Counted from the stretch's first letter, positions 12,096-24,969 are shown. The stretch is 64,000 bases of DNA from Gibbula magus (GCA_936450465.1 OW388298.1:8292035-8356034); one strand, 5' to 3'. A program made the numbers and translations. Notes: a model not told the origin generated them from the letters alone.

Positions 12096-13043
12096 AAAAA
12101 CGAGAGGTCACTGACATTAACGATCTTCATTCCTAATGAAATGTTCATATCTAATGGCAATGTACAGGTTTATACCATTGGTAAAACATCTTCACCAGGA
12201 ACCGGAAACATCAGAAATGTGCCAACACTATGTTGAAGTATGTGGAATTAATGTTCAAAACATCAACAATGTTCTGTGACCCTTGTCTTATGTTAAGACG
12301 AGCATAAGTGCCATGCATTAATATTGATTTATGACTTTATCGAGCTAAGAGAACTTAAATACTTAGCTGCTCCAGTTATTGGCTTATCTAGAGAAAATAT
12401 TATTTAGTATTCTTAGCCCATATTAATTTTAAATGTAATAAGATAACGGGGACACTGGATATGGAATATAGTACACACGATTCACCTTTACTCCATTCAC
12501 ATCTTTAACTATGAAAACAAGTTTACTGTGGCACCCTAAGTAATTATAATGGCGATAGGAACAAATACTTACATACGACAATGCATGTCATTACATCTCA
12601 ATGACCGAGGTTGAAAACGGCAGGGAGTTTGCCTTACGACAAAAAATGATTTAAACTGACAACACAATTTGTTTTTCTGTCAAAGATCGCATTGTGGAAC
12701 TGCATTAATTGCTATGAAGGACAAAAGAACACTGTCTTAAGACGTGCGTATTCCTTAACCTGGAGCTGCAACATAATTGGACTTCGAATTCTGTCTAATA
12801 GAATGTCTGGGATGAGAGCTGTTGAAATGCGTCGTGGATAAATGACACTGATCACAGAAAAGGAAAATAATTCAATGGTGATTAAATCGTCACATTGTAC
12901 TATAGCTGACACTGAATTACCTCCAAGAATCGAAGTTAAAACGTTACAGCACACACGTTTACAGGTTCATTTTTTTTCACATTCTACCTAATAGTTTGTT
13001 ATACTATTATTGATCGATGTGTCACACTTGGTAATTTCTCGTC

Positions 13044-15035
13044 TATCCGATAACACAAATATAACAATAACGCTTTTCGTAGATTGACTTTAAGGATTTA
13101 ATGTTTTGGAATGTATTTTCCAAATGTATTTCAAACTAAACAGTAATCTCTTCAGAGCACAGCAACATGACATTATGACTGGATGTTTGGATAATATCGC
13201 ACATGTCCCTCGGTAATCTCTTCACAGCACAGCAACATGACATCATGACTGGGTGTTTGGGTTATATCGCACATCCCCCTCGGTAATCTCTTCACAGCAC
13301 AGCAACATGACATTATGACTGGATGTTTGGGTTATATCGCACATCCCCCTCGGTAATCTCTTCAGAGCACAGCAACATGACATTATGACTGGATGTTTGG
13401 ATAATATCGCACATGTCCCTCGGTAATCTCTTCACAGCACAGCAACATGACATCATGACTGGGTGTTTGGGTTATATCGCACATCCCCCTCGGTAATCTC
13501 TTCACAGCACAGCAACATGACATTATGACTGGATGTTTGGGTTATATCGCACATCCCCCTCGGTAATCTCTTCACAGCACAGCAACATGACATTATGACT
13601 GGATGTTTGGGTTATATCGCACATCCCCCTCGGTAATCTCTTCAGAGCACAGCAACATGACATCATGACTGGGTGTTTGGGTTATATCGCACATGTCCCT
13701 CGGTAATCTCTTCAGAGCACAGCAACATGACATCATGACTGGGTGTTTGGGTTATATCGCACATGTCCCTCGGTAGTCTCTTCAGAGCACAGCAACATGA
13801 CATCATGACTGGGTGTTTGGGTTATATCGCACATGTCCCTCGGTAGTCTCTTCAGAGCACAGCAACATGACATTATGACTGGATGTTTGGGTTATATCGC
13901 ACATGTCCCTCGGTAATCTCTTCAGAGCACAGCAACATGACATTATGACTGGATGTTTGGGTTATATCGCACATCCCCCTCGGTAGTCTCTTCAGAGCAC
14001 AGCAACATGACATCATGACTGGGTGTTTGGGTTATATCGCACATGTCCCTCGGTAGTCTCTTCAGAGCACAGCAACATGACATTATGACTGGATGTTTGG
14101 GTATATATCGCACATGTCCCTCGGTAATCTCTTCAGAGCACAGCAACATGACATTATGACTGGGTGTTTGGGTTATATCGCACATCTCCCTCCGATAACG
14201 CAAATATAACAATAACGCTTTTCTTAGATTGACTTTAAGGATTTAATGTTTTGGAATGTATTTTCCAAATGTATTTCAAACTAAACAGTAGTCTGTTCAG
14301 AGCACAGCAACATGACATTATGATTGGATGTTTGGGTTATATCGCACATGTCCCTCGGTAGTCTCTTCAGAGCACAGCAACATGACATCATGACTGGGTG
14401 TTTGGGTTATATCGCACATGTCCCTCGGTAATCTCTTCAGAGCACAGCAACATGACATCATGACTGGGTGTTTGGGTTATATCGCACATCCCCCTCGGTA
14501 GTCTCTTCAGAGCACAGCAACATGACATCATGACTGGGTGTTTGGGTTATATCGCACATGTCCCTCGGTAGTCTCTTCAGAGCACAGCAACATGACATTA
14601 TGACTGGATGTTTGGGTATATATCGCACATGTCCCTCGGTAATCTCTTCAGAGCACAGCAACATGACATTATGACTGGGTGTTTGGGTTATATCGCACAT
14701 CTCCCTCCGATAACGCAAATATAACAATAACGCTTTTCTTAGATTGACTTTAAGGATTTAATGTTTTGGAATGTATTTTCCAAATGTATTTCAAACTAAA
14801 CAGTAGTCTGTTCAGAGCACAGCAACATGACATTATGATTGGATGTTTGGGTTATATCGCACATGTCCCTCGGTAGTCTCTTCAGAGCACAGCAACATGA
14901 CATTATGACTGGATGTTTGGGTTATATCTCATATCTCCCTCCGATAACCCAAATATAACAATAACGCTTTTCTTAGATTGACTTTAAGGATTTAATGTTT
15001 TGGAATGTATTTTCCAAATGTATTTCAAACTAAAA
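13044..15035. repeat. 70-bp minisatellite with higher-order structure (type 1)
   Basis: Units read cagcaacatgaca..atgact, tggatgtttgggttatatcg, cacatgtccctcggta. Three runs (about 13141-14192 with 15 copies, 14290-14707 with 6, 14804-14942 with 2) alternate with a roughly 95-bp spacer containing ataacaataacgcttttc. The spacer also precedes the first run and follows the last. The segment ending at 14212 is repeated 515 bp further on almost exactly. The identical minus-strand frames at 13943-14212 and 14458-14727 only reflect this. Confidence 0.9.
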
Positions 15036-16664
15036 CAACATTGATTTCACCTAGGACTTTTTTTCCAAACCACTAGACAACATTTTAGTGTTTAGGAATC
15101 AATAATGACCAATTTTTATTTTTTATTTTAAATGTAACATGAATCTCCGTCTTCCTGAGAAATCCTCGAGTGTGTAAATCTACTGACAAGTGTGATTCTT
15201 ATTTAGGTCATCCAAAACATAGTATAAACAACAAAGCAAAACAGATACACATAAGTGCTAATATTGAAATGACAAGGTAGGTGTGCGAATAGTTGTTGGA
15301 ATAGTAGTAGGGATAGTGATAGGATGAACTATGTTCGTATCTGAATAAATCATAAGATATTAAGATGATCAGATAATTGAGGGATATAGTTTACAGTCCT
15401 TAAAGTTCAGACCATGTCCAAATACATATTCACAGTTGTTTCTGCTCTCTTCTATTATTTGATAGGGCACTTCTTATAAACTAAAGTAATTATGCGGTGG
15501 GATTCTTTGTGTGACACCTTGTACGTAATTAATTTTGTGTCTGGTTCCTTCTTTCAAGTGATTAGTGTCACTTCTTCTTTAACCGGTTTCATTGTTCAAA
15601 TAATATTCAAAATCATTGTGAGAAATAGTTGTGGCGTAATATTAAATTAAAGCTACACCTCCATTTCATTTTATTGATTTCAATAATATGACACATTTGG
15701 TACCTGGATAACGAAACGAGTTTAGAACGTCATATGAAACAATGAGGCTACAAGAAACAATTACTGTTTCAGAATTATCATCAGTTTAATTTTGCAGAAT
15801 TTCTGTGTGTCGAAAGTAAACAATGAAGACAGAGTATTTTGACTTCATAAACATTATATTGTCATGATCAGTGTTAATATGAAAACCAAAATGGCATCAT
15901 CTAACATAATCGAATTAGGTGTGTGACCAACATTAGTCATTGTCCAAAGATCTACAATCATATAATTCCGTTGAAAGGGAATCGAATACAATGCTGTTTC
16001 TGGGAGTAGTGGGTAAATAACATGAAGATCCTAATGAAATACCAATGCAGAAGACATTGCCAATATAAGTCGTCTTTAATCTACATCAGGGAGAAAATAT
16101 GCAACTACATTACTTGAAATCAGAAAAGTATATATTAGACTGATGTTTATCAGAACAAGAGTTTGGTACCTCGGAGAACTCTTTCACATTCAATCAAGTA
16201 CTAAGTACAGCTTTGCCCAAGTGGTATCATCTGTCCTCTTTCTGGAACAAAATGATTTCTTTATTCAAACCAGTAAAGTAAGGTAAAGCAAGTTATGTTT
16301 GATCCAGAACAATCAATGTGAACATAAAGGAAACTGATCGTGTATAGTTGGCCTCAATCACAAGTTACATTAAATCTACATTCTCCCATTTCTAGATGTA
16401 TGTATATAATAGACCAAAGGAAGCTGAAGACTGTTCAATTTAGCTTCGGTGGTGGTTCCTGTGGTAGGTAAGAAGTTGGCTTTCTTCAAGATAACAATTC
16501 ATTAACCTCAAACCATATATATTAGACACCGAGTGTGATTTATGATTACTGCGATCGACAATAAACATCCAGGATGGAGAGAATGGTTCTAGAGGGAGAT
16601 GCATTCTGGGAGCAGTATCAAAGGAGGAAAATATTACTCTATGTCTCGGTATAACATTTCCCAC
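15036..16664. other. Unit A non-coding spacer
   Basis: Homologous to B 27700-30380 and C 41090-42300 in patches (gacacatttggtacctgg; gcagaatttctg.g.gt). No gene is recognised; frames here are short and not shared between units. Confidence 0.5.
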
Positions 16665-17022
16665 GACGATACATTAAACTTGGAATGCAGTTTAGGTGGA
16701 AATGAACACTTCTAATCTATGTTGTTTCTGAAGAGGGGAAAGTAGCATTGAGATCGTAATCAAATATCATTCAAGAAGACGGTGCTATATACATTGTTAT
16801 AACTAAGCAAGGAATCGAAACATTGATTGATTTGTTGTAACTGTTGTTTTGTTGCTTCGACCATCGATGACATTATAAATCAAGGGGACTTTTCCAAAGA
16901 CGATACATTAGAGTTGGAATCCAGTAAAGGTGGAACTGAACACTTCTAATCGATGCTATTACTGAAAGGTGGAACATAACGTTGAGATCGTAATCAAATA
17001 TCATTCAAGTAAACGGTGCTAC
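16665..17022 (+). repeat. Local duplication (two copies of about 124 bp) split by a repeat
   Basis: 16665-16789 and 16899-17022 match in order (acgatacatta, ggtggaa.tgaacacttcta, gagatcgtaatcaaatatca). The dispersed repeat at 16801-16876 lies between them. Unit B has only one such copy (about 30385-30505). Confidence 0.75.
16801..16876 (+). mobile_element. Dispersed repeat copy (shared with 4468)
   Basis: Same sequence as 4468-4541 with a handful of differences but without the opposing palindrome arm. Confidence 0.6.
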
Positions 17023-18524
17023 TCGAAGTCACCCTTAACCTACATCGGAGGGGAAATCTGTCACCCCATTACTGGAAATCAAAAGGTCTTTATTGGATTG
17101 CTATTTGCCATAGACATGATGGTATCACAATACTGCCTGGAATGTCTAGGATGTTATCAGTTTTATACACTCCTTAAGGTGATCCTAATGGAGGGAGGCG
17201 AGTGCGAGTTTTAGTTTATCTTACACGTGTTACACATAATGGACAGTCTGAATGTCAAATGCACTACCGTTAAAAGCCCATAGCAAATTACTATCCAACA
17301 TTTAAAAAAAATTGGTTTTCTATTAAAAGAAACAATTCTAGAGTTATATATTGGTAATGAAATCACTTAGAAACAAACTTTAATGTTTTGACAATGATCT
17401 TTAAGTGTGATCAGTTATATAAGACTAAAATATACTGGAAGTGCGTGATCTTCATTGTCAACTTTCTAAAGCTTAAGATGGAGTACCACTAAATCTGCAG
17501 AAGAAAATTTTGTTAAATATTTAGAGTATATTTAGAGTATAATTATCATTTATGGGAAACTGTTCATTCAAGGTTAATCAATGTACCTGAGAAACTATTT
17601 GGAGACATTGCTTTTGGATCAATCTGTAAAGAGTCATAATAACACAATGTACAGCAGGAACACAAACATACAAAAAGGGTAAATACTGTCTAAGTATAGT
17701 TGAATATGATTCAAGTGGACGCAATTTTACAAATGTTTCCAGAGAATACCACAGTAATGGAACAAACATTTGTTCAGCAGTTTTTCAAACATCATCAGAA
17801 CCATAGTCCAACAGTGTATCCTTTCAACATCCATAACTATCTCATACAGTACATGATAAAATGACACGGTAAATATCTTACCTTCTGGCACTAAGAAATT
17901 CATAAGGATGTTAGCATTGCATTGTAAAGAAATAGTAAACAGCATATTTTTCAGCAACTGTATATCTTTCAAACTTTCAATGGTCATATTCCAATCCCTA
18001 CATCCCTGCAGTTGCTGATCCATTAATTCCTAAAATGATTCAATAAATGTCCTACTTTGCAGCAAGGGAATTCATCCCTAAAAGAATGCAACTTGGAAAG
18101 GTTGCTCTCACTAACATTGGTCCCTTCAGTAAGTCGCGTAGTTCTACTAAATTTCTGCAATAAACTTTACGACTAAATTTCTACTCTTAATTCACAAATC
18201 CTAACTGTTAGTAAACTCTAGATTTAAAAGCCTTATACATGCAATACTATACGTTATAAAACCTGGCACCAGTTTGACAGTAATATGCAACAAGGGAATT
18301 CTTCGTTCAAACATTCCATTCAGCAATGTTTATTACCTCTTTCACATTTCTCTTTTATCTTAGTTGCAGAGATTATTACAATGTTCATTCTCAACCAATG
18401 ATACAATTTGATGCAAATATGATATTGAAATTTACATTTTATCATTCCATTCTGTTTTCAGGAGTTTTTATCGTGCTTCTGAACTTATTATACCTTTATA
18501 ATGTTTTCAAAGAATTTTCACTAT
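17023..18524. other. Unit A non-coding spacer with strong A/B similarity
   Basis: The minus-strand frame 17727-18023 has a close relative in unit B (31214-31468). The differences mostly change amino acids, B carries an 8-bp length difference that breaks the upstream frame, and unit C lacks the region. I treat it as non-coding duplicated DNA. Confidence 0.5.
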
Positions 18525-18534
18525 GAACTTTTGA
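18525..18534 (+). repeat. 10-bp target-site duplication, left
   Basis: gaacttttga, repeated at 19323-19332. The unit B site near 31945 (tgaaactttaaaaaggg) is uninterrupted. Confidence 0.65.
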
Positions 18535-18542
18535 CAGTCTGA

Positions 18543-18974
18543 TTAAAACCGACGGTATTCCGCGGAAAAAATGTGCAAAATAGTGCATCTACCGGGATAC
18601 GAACTCATATCGTTCGGAGATTTCCACGCCAAACCGTCTGGAAACAGTCCGTAGACTAGCGTGTTCGAGCGCAATTCAGGTAGCCAATCAAAAGATGCCC
18701 AACAAATGCTTTCGGTGCGAGAAGATAGGGGCAGGTAACTCCAAACAGCTATCCTTTGGTCTGTTCTGAATGCTTTCAAAACAGTGACCGTTTAAAAACT
18801 ACGTTGTGATTGGTCAGCTATTTGACTGGGCTTTGGCTGTGCTAAACTGGTTCGGAACATGCGCCTATACGGGGTGTTCTCAGACCTTGTGGCGAGGAAT
18901 CTACAGAACCTGTTCGTATCCCGGTAGATATATTATTTTGCAAATTTTATTCCTCGGAACAAGGTCGATTTTAA
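18543..18974. mobile_element. Foldback MITE with TTAA target site
   Basis: TTAA at 18543-18546 and 18971-18974 flank terminal inverted repeats of about 60 bp that include gcaaaata and atctaccgggatacgaac. Weaker complementarity continues inward for about 170 bp per side. TTAA duplication is the hallmark of piggyBac-type (and some Kolobok) transposases, although the tips (AA(C/T)CGAC) are not the classical CCC. No coding capacity, so it is non-autonomous. Confidence 0.75.
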
Positions 18975-19312
18975 TAGTAGTATATTTGTAATAGTAGTAT
19001 ATTTATAATGCGCACATATCCATGCACAATGCATGCTCAAGGCGCTACACAATTTATTACCCTGAAGGAATCATACTTTCGGTGCTGCCTATGAAGCGCT
19101 CCGCGCGACCGATTAGGTCCATACGTTCCCATGTCCAGGTACCCATTTGTACAGCTGGGTGAACTGAGTGCAATGTGGATGAAGTGCCTTGCCCAAGGAC
19201 ACAGCACAGTATAATACCCAGGTCACAAATGTTTGGTGTCTCCACCGGGATTCGAACCCGGGCCGTTGGCGTGAGAGGCAGACATGCTAACCACTACACC
19301 ACTGTGCTCCAC
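18975..19312 (-). mobile_element. tRNA-derived SINE, minus strand
   Basis: On the minus strand: a tRNA-like head (19311-19243) with A-box tggtgtagtggttagcatg and B-box GGTTCGAATCC, then a body containing gtccttgggcaaggcacttc and cacccagctgtacaaatggg, then a tail gcgcattataaatatacta with repeats. The body motifs recur in SINEs of many marine animals. The anticodon loop reads CTC (Glu-like), but the acceptor stem does not pair, so it is not a functional tRNA. The reading frames 19057-19245 and 19175-19408 lie over it and are spurious. Confidence 0.8.
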
Positions 19313-19322
19313 AATCAGACTG

Positions 19323-19332
19323 GAACTTTTGA
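19323..19332 (+). repeat. 10-bp target-site duplication, right
   Basis: gaacttttga, matching 18525-18534. Confidence 0.65.
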
Positions 19333-19591
19333 AAGGGAAAAACGTATAACACAGAAAATTTGGTTTATTCTTGGAACATATTCCATAATTTCTAATTACA
19401 ATAGATAATGCATTAAGGGCGGAGTAATGTTGATCGATATTCCAGTTCTTTTACATTATGGTTTCAAAGGACGTTTTGTCTAATATCGCTTTGTTGTAGC
19501 CGTTCTGAACATCACCATACCAAACATCAGCAAAAAAGTTAACATTGTATTAAAGAATGTCATCTACACAACACATGTGGTTCACAGACTC

Positions 19592-19770
19592 TATGTCAAT
19601 ATCACACATAACATGCCACTTTATGCCCTGTTATCTACCAGCCCAGTGTTATTGACATGGTCAATATCTGTCATAACAACCAGTTATGGGAAGTCCATTT
19701 ACATCCATTAAATGTTTCGTTTGTTTTTTCTCTGAACCAGATAATCGATGATAAAGTACCAGACACAACA
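19592..19770 (+). repeat. Block P, copy A2
   Basis: Contains ctatgtcaatatcacacata and the aataatcgatgataaagtacc-type end seen also in B2 and C2, so it groups with the right-hand copies rather than with A1. Confidence 0.7.
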
Positions 19771-22392
19771 CAGGGAAGGGCACTACCTTTTTAGATATAC
19801 TCATGTTCGGTCTAACTGCAAAATAATCAAGCCCTGAACAAGAGTAATCAACATTTCACTTTCATCTGAAAATAGATGTACATGTATATGTATAGATTTC
19901 GAAACAGAACTAAGGCGGTTAAAAACTTGAATAGACTCTATGTCGGTTTAATCTGGCCTTTGTACAACAAGATTTCATAACAAGTGAGTGTTGAATATCG
20001 AAAATATCCCAAAGAAATATTTTTAAATGTTATGATTTATTCACAATTTATTACATACAAAACTCGACATTTATTTGTGACAGTCATCAACTATGCGCGA
20101 CATTTACGTGAAGTCAAGCCGTATGACAGTGGAAAATATAATCCCATTTCGATACGCTCTCGTTCGCTTATACATAACATATCACATTTAAAGAATCCTT
20201 ATCATGATGGTTGTCAGACCTAGTCATCGTTTATCACAATCATTACATCATAAATATATAATGTAAGTTTCATGCACCAAGGGGATGGTTATCGTGATAT
20301 AAGGAAGGTTGATGACAGGAGGTCAACCATGATAGTTTTTGCCAATCTTTAAGCACGTTGTGTCATGGTAAATACTAACATAGGAACAACCATTTCGTCA
20401 AATGCAGTTAATAGACAATCAGATGGTAATCTAATGGATATAGTTGACAAAACACAAATTAATGTAGGGATTTTACAAACGATGTTGACTAGTATCCAGA
20501 GAATGTTGTAATCTTGAAGTTTACCCGGGATCTATTACAGGAGAATGAATCTTCTAGACAATGTGATCACCAACGTACATCTCATCATGCTGACGAGTCA
20601 AGTGCTATTCCAAGTGTGAGGTTTAGTGCCAGTCGATTTACTCAACTCGATCTGTCTCTCTCACCATCGACTCGGAGCTCCAGTGTTTGAACAGTGTCCA
20701 GTCTAGTTCTACAGTTCAGTTGAGTACGTGCAGGTCGTGTTGAATACTTCCCACACTTTACATTGTTAGAATCGACTGTACATTTTGGTCAATATGTCTC
20801 ATGTTCAGAAGGAAGAATATCCTAGAGTGCTCGCTCACTCTCGGTGCTAAACATGGAATATCTACGACGAGCCTAATTTACAGGGCGTTAAGAACGAGAA
20901 TCTTGAAGATTACTTATTTCAATCACGTCTAAGCAATGACAACATTAATTGTTAAACTGCCATCGACATACTCAAGTTCATACCTATTGAAAACGGTATT
21001 TATTGCATTTGTTTATTATGTATAACATCACTATTTATAATTTATAATAATAGATGATATTTATACCAACTAAATTTCATCTCCAATATACTATGTAGGG
21101 CTATTAAAAGGATCGGAGGAAACTATGAGTTTGACAATTCGTTTTGACAAGCACCCCGATTGATTGACGTTCCAAGGATGGGTGATGCAATGGTGAAACG
21201 TTCTATCATCCGTTCTTGGAGTACTGATCGTGTCCAAAGGAGAAACTGATGTGTTAACGTTGTTTGGTCAGAGTGGCGAAACTGACTTGTTGTTTGTTCA
21301 GAAACCATTTTAGAAACTGATACGTTGTTTTGACGGAGTGGAGAAACTGATTGGTTGTTTGTTTAGAAACCAGGGGGAAACAGTTCGTTGTTTGGCCAGA
21401 AACAAGTGTAGAAACTGATGCGTTGATTGGTCAGAAACCAATGGAGAAACTGACGCGTTGTTTGGTCAGAAACCAGTGGACAGACTCAAGAACTGGGGAA
21501 ATATCATCAACATGTTGTTTCGTTCTAGATATTAATTGTGCTGATCAATTTAGCATTTTGCATTTTGAATATTTGTTTCAATAGCATTCCATCGACGAGG
21601 ACGAGTACGATTCGAAATTAAATTTCAATGCAACTGATAGAAGCGATTGATAGAAACAAAACAATTTTAAAGTAAGGTGTTTTCTAACGCATTCTTTTCA
21701 ATCGATTCCATATTATGACATAATACAAAATTCTTAACCAAATTTGTTCTCTTCTCTCATTTATTTGGATTGATTGTTTTAACAAATCGTTCTTGTGAGA
21801 CATCCTGGTGTGGAAATCATTTTGACATTTTAGTTTCTACGGTACAATGTGTTTTTGAACACATATAATATGTTTCAAATGCATTGAACGAAGTGTGTGT
21901 CACCTCCTCTGTGAGAATTGTGGATTCTACATGTATATGTAGCGAGGTGAAAACTGTTTTCACTCTTTTTGCTGTTACATTGAAACTCTTTTTTAAAATG
22001 TTCAAGTTAATACTTGTATTACATTTAATGTATTTTTTTTTATTATGATGACACTCTAGCGTAGAAGCTTCAGTGAAACAATGAATTCCATGTAATTGCT
22101 CAAGACATTTTCCTTATCTATCAATTTATCTGTCAACAATTGGGAATATAATATAAACATAATATAAACATGAGTTTATAAACAACCAACTGCTGCCCCA
22201 TTATTACCTACATTTATCTATTATCTTAATTGAATCGATTATTTCAATTAAGTGACAAGTCAATCACACATCATCATTGATAATCAAACTATATACATTA
22301 TATTTTCAGCACCTTATGTGTGAAAGATCTATACCAGAAGGATCATTCTTCCAGATAATCTCGTCATCAAAGCTGTTTCCATTACCCCGGAG

Positions 22393-23045
22393 TAAAATAT
22401 GGTGCCAGCTGATTAACTGAACTCGATCTTCCTGAGAGTATGGGTTAGAATATGGTGCCAGTTGATTACCTGAACTCGATCTGTCTGATAGTATGGGTTA
22501 GAATATGGTGCCAGCTGATTAACTGAACTCGATCTGCCTGAGAGTATGGGTGAAATATGGTGCCAGCTGATTAACTGAACTCGATCTGCCTGATAGTATG
22601 GGTTAGAATATGGTGCCAGCTGATTAACTGAACTCGATCTGCCTGAGAGTATGGGTGAAATATGGTGCCAGCTGATTAACTGAACTCGATCTGCCTGAGA
22701 GTATGGGTGAAATATGGTGCCAGCTGATTAACTGAACTCGATCTGCCTGAGAGTATGGGTGAAATATGGTGCCAGCTGATTAACTGAACTCGATCTGCCT
22801 GAGAGTATGGGTTAGAATATGGTGCCAGCTGATTAACTGAACTCGATCTGCCTGAGAGTATGGGTTAGAACTGAACTCGATCTGCCTGAGAGTATGGGTT
22901 TGAATATGGTGCCAGCTGATTAACTGAACTCGATCTGCCTGAGAGTATGGGTTAGAATATGGTGCCAGCTGATTAACTGAACTCGATCTGCCTGAGAGTA
23001 TGGGTTAGAACTGAATTCGATCTGCCTATGAGTATGGGTTAGAAT
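22393..23045 (+). repeat. 53-bp minisatellite grown from block R
   Basis: Units read gaatatggtgccagctgatt, aactgaactcgatctgcctg, agagtatgggt, about 12 copies including partial ones, with 50- to 53-bp length variants (gggtta/gggtg). A single unexpanded relative is in unit C (about 37180-37225) and in every R1 block (gtgccagtcgatttactcaa). Confidence 0.9.
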
Positions 23046-24418
23046 CCTGCAATGAACCAAAGGTGCAAGAATCTGAAAATGTTCTATTACAGATACAATT
23101 ATAGTGACAGCAAATGTAACAATGTTACAGAAAGTACATGATCCGAAATGTACATCCAGACCAAAAAGATATTGAACAAATGCGACATTGTTATTGTGTG
23201 ATCCTGAATGTAACAATGTTACAGACAAATAACGTTGGAGAAACACAGAATGGCGTTGGGTGCTCTGAACCCCATGGTATTGACATTAATGATTAACATT
23301 GACTCGAACATCAACGTTAATGTGTCCCTCGGTATTGACTAGCAACTGACATGCTTCATACAAACCTGCTGAAGACCTCGCTTGTTCTACATGGATGAAC
23401 TGTGATACATCGTTAGGTGTTGGTTTTACTTAAGGATGATTTATCCTGAAGGTAAGACATGCCAAGTTGATGATTGAGCACGTATTTATGGGTCAGAGTC
23501 AAGTCAGTGAGGCTGAATACATGCACGCGTGACTCTCCGTTTCTCTCCTAAAGTTGTATATTCTTTGATATGTTATATCCATCAAAACATTGGCATTTAA
23601 ACCATACGTTTTACTGAACGGGGTCAAACGGTTGTGCTTCGGGTTCACTTGAAGTCTCAAGGACTCTTTATCTGTAGGCCCCACGAACGGAACCTGGCAT
23701 CCTGGTTCCATGTTTACACTTCATTCGGTCAACAGACTGAATAGCTGTCACATTGTGCAACTGATGACAATGTTTCAAACACAAACATTATTTCACCAAA
23801 TACATAGGACAGTTACCATGTAATCGATGTGCATGGTTACGTTCGTCTTTGTTTATTCTTGTTTATGCAAGCATTAATGAGTTAAAGACAAAACTCAATT
23901 TAGGCAAATAAGGCTAAATTATGATTCTCTTAAATGCAACCAAACGTCTGCAATCTACCATTGTTCTATCTATCGAGAATGCTCAAAACATCCCTGAACT
24001 GAAAATATCCATGATGGCAGATATAGTCTAATGTTGATTCATTTATACACAAACAAATACATATTAGCAGACCTGGTTCTCCCCACATTTCTCTCAATGG
24101 GTATAGACATTTGATAATAACGTTTTCATTCTGACTTAGTATATTTGTCCTGATGGTAAAAAATAACATGTGTTTATAATAACGGTTATTTGACTGTTTA
24201 TTCGAAGTATAAACAGTGTGCATGTGTTTTATATGTTGCCGCTTACAATACCTTCGTTTGCCTCAAACTGTTTTCAACATCTGGTCAAATGACATAAGTA
24301 CATTCATATTTGGTTGTCATTATATCGTTTGAATAAACGTAAATTGATATTCTTAAGTTATAGACACGTACTGCGTCAGCCTAAAGACATGGCTGAATAA
24401 TAAGGTTACGTTCATGTA

Positions 24419-24599
24419 GGTATCGTTAGTATACAGTCTGTCTCTTGCAATGTTCAATTAACCTTCTGTCCTCCAGGACACCATCACAAATTAGATGTCT
24501 GGGTTTGCGTAGATCTATACAAGCCAATCACACCGGTCTGGAACAGTGCAATGTTACCCATTTGAGACTTGTTGTATTTGCCCCTAGGAGTAATTAACT
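24419..24599. promoter_or_regulatory. Conserved core block, unit B copy
   Basis: Two substitutions relative to unit A by eye (caatc to ccatc; cctct to cccct). The left flank (ggttacgttcatgta) no longer resembles that of A, which makes the sharp edge of conservation visible. Confidence 0.45.
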
Positions 24600-24969
24600 T
24601 GAATCGAAAGTAAAGAGTAAGAAACTCAACGGGCAATATTTTCTTATAAGCATACTGCACTGTATGAAATTAGGTGTGTCTAACGACAAGTAAGTTGGTA
24701 CTTTTTGTTGGAGCTAGAATCGTTTTCACCTCTTTGCATAATTTACCTTGAAAATCGACAGTATTTGTTTTTATATCAAACTGCAGTATGTGGAATAAGG
24801 CCCATCTGACGACCTGTTAAATGATAACTTTTGGTTTGGGCTGGTATGGTTTTTGCTGAAATTCGCCTTCTTACCCTGTTTCCTAGTGACATTTCAGGTT
24901 TATTTCATCGCCCTCATACTGACAAAGTGTTAACTTGTTTTAAATGGAATGTATTGTATCCACCATAGT

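Larger units (their letters stand above)
18535..19322. mobile_element. Composite element: 10-bp inverted ends around MITE plus SINE
   Basis: Begins cagtctgatt and ends aatcagactg, a perfect 10-bp inverted pair, flanked by the 10-bp direct repeat gaacttttga. Inside are a TTAA-flanked foldback MITE (18543-18974) and a minus-strand tRNA-derived SINE-like sequence (18975-19312). A 10-bp duplication would fit a Mutator-like element or simply a SINE target-site duplication with chance palindromic ends. Units B and C are empty here. Confidence 0.6.

Noticed and set aside
16969..17214. 81-codon frame over block Q
   Set aside because: Stops early in B, and nearly all A/C differences are non-synonymous.
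17727..18023. Minus-strand frame shared by units A and B, with a gaag|gtaaga donor
   Set aside because: Most A/B differences change residues, an 8-bp difference shifts the upstream frame in B, and unit C lacks it. Similarity reflects duplication, not protein constraint.
19243..19311. A minus-strand tRNA-Glu(CTC) gene
   Set aside because: A- and B-boxes are good but the acceptor stem does not pair and a SINE body follows directly.
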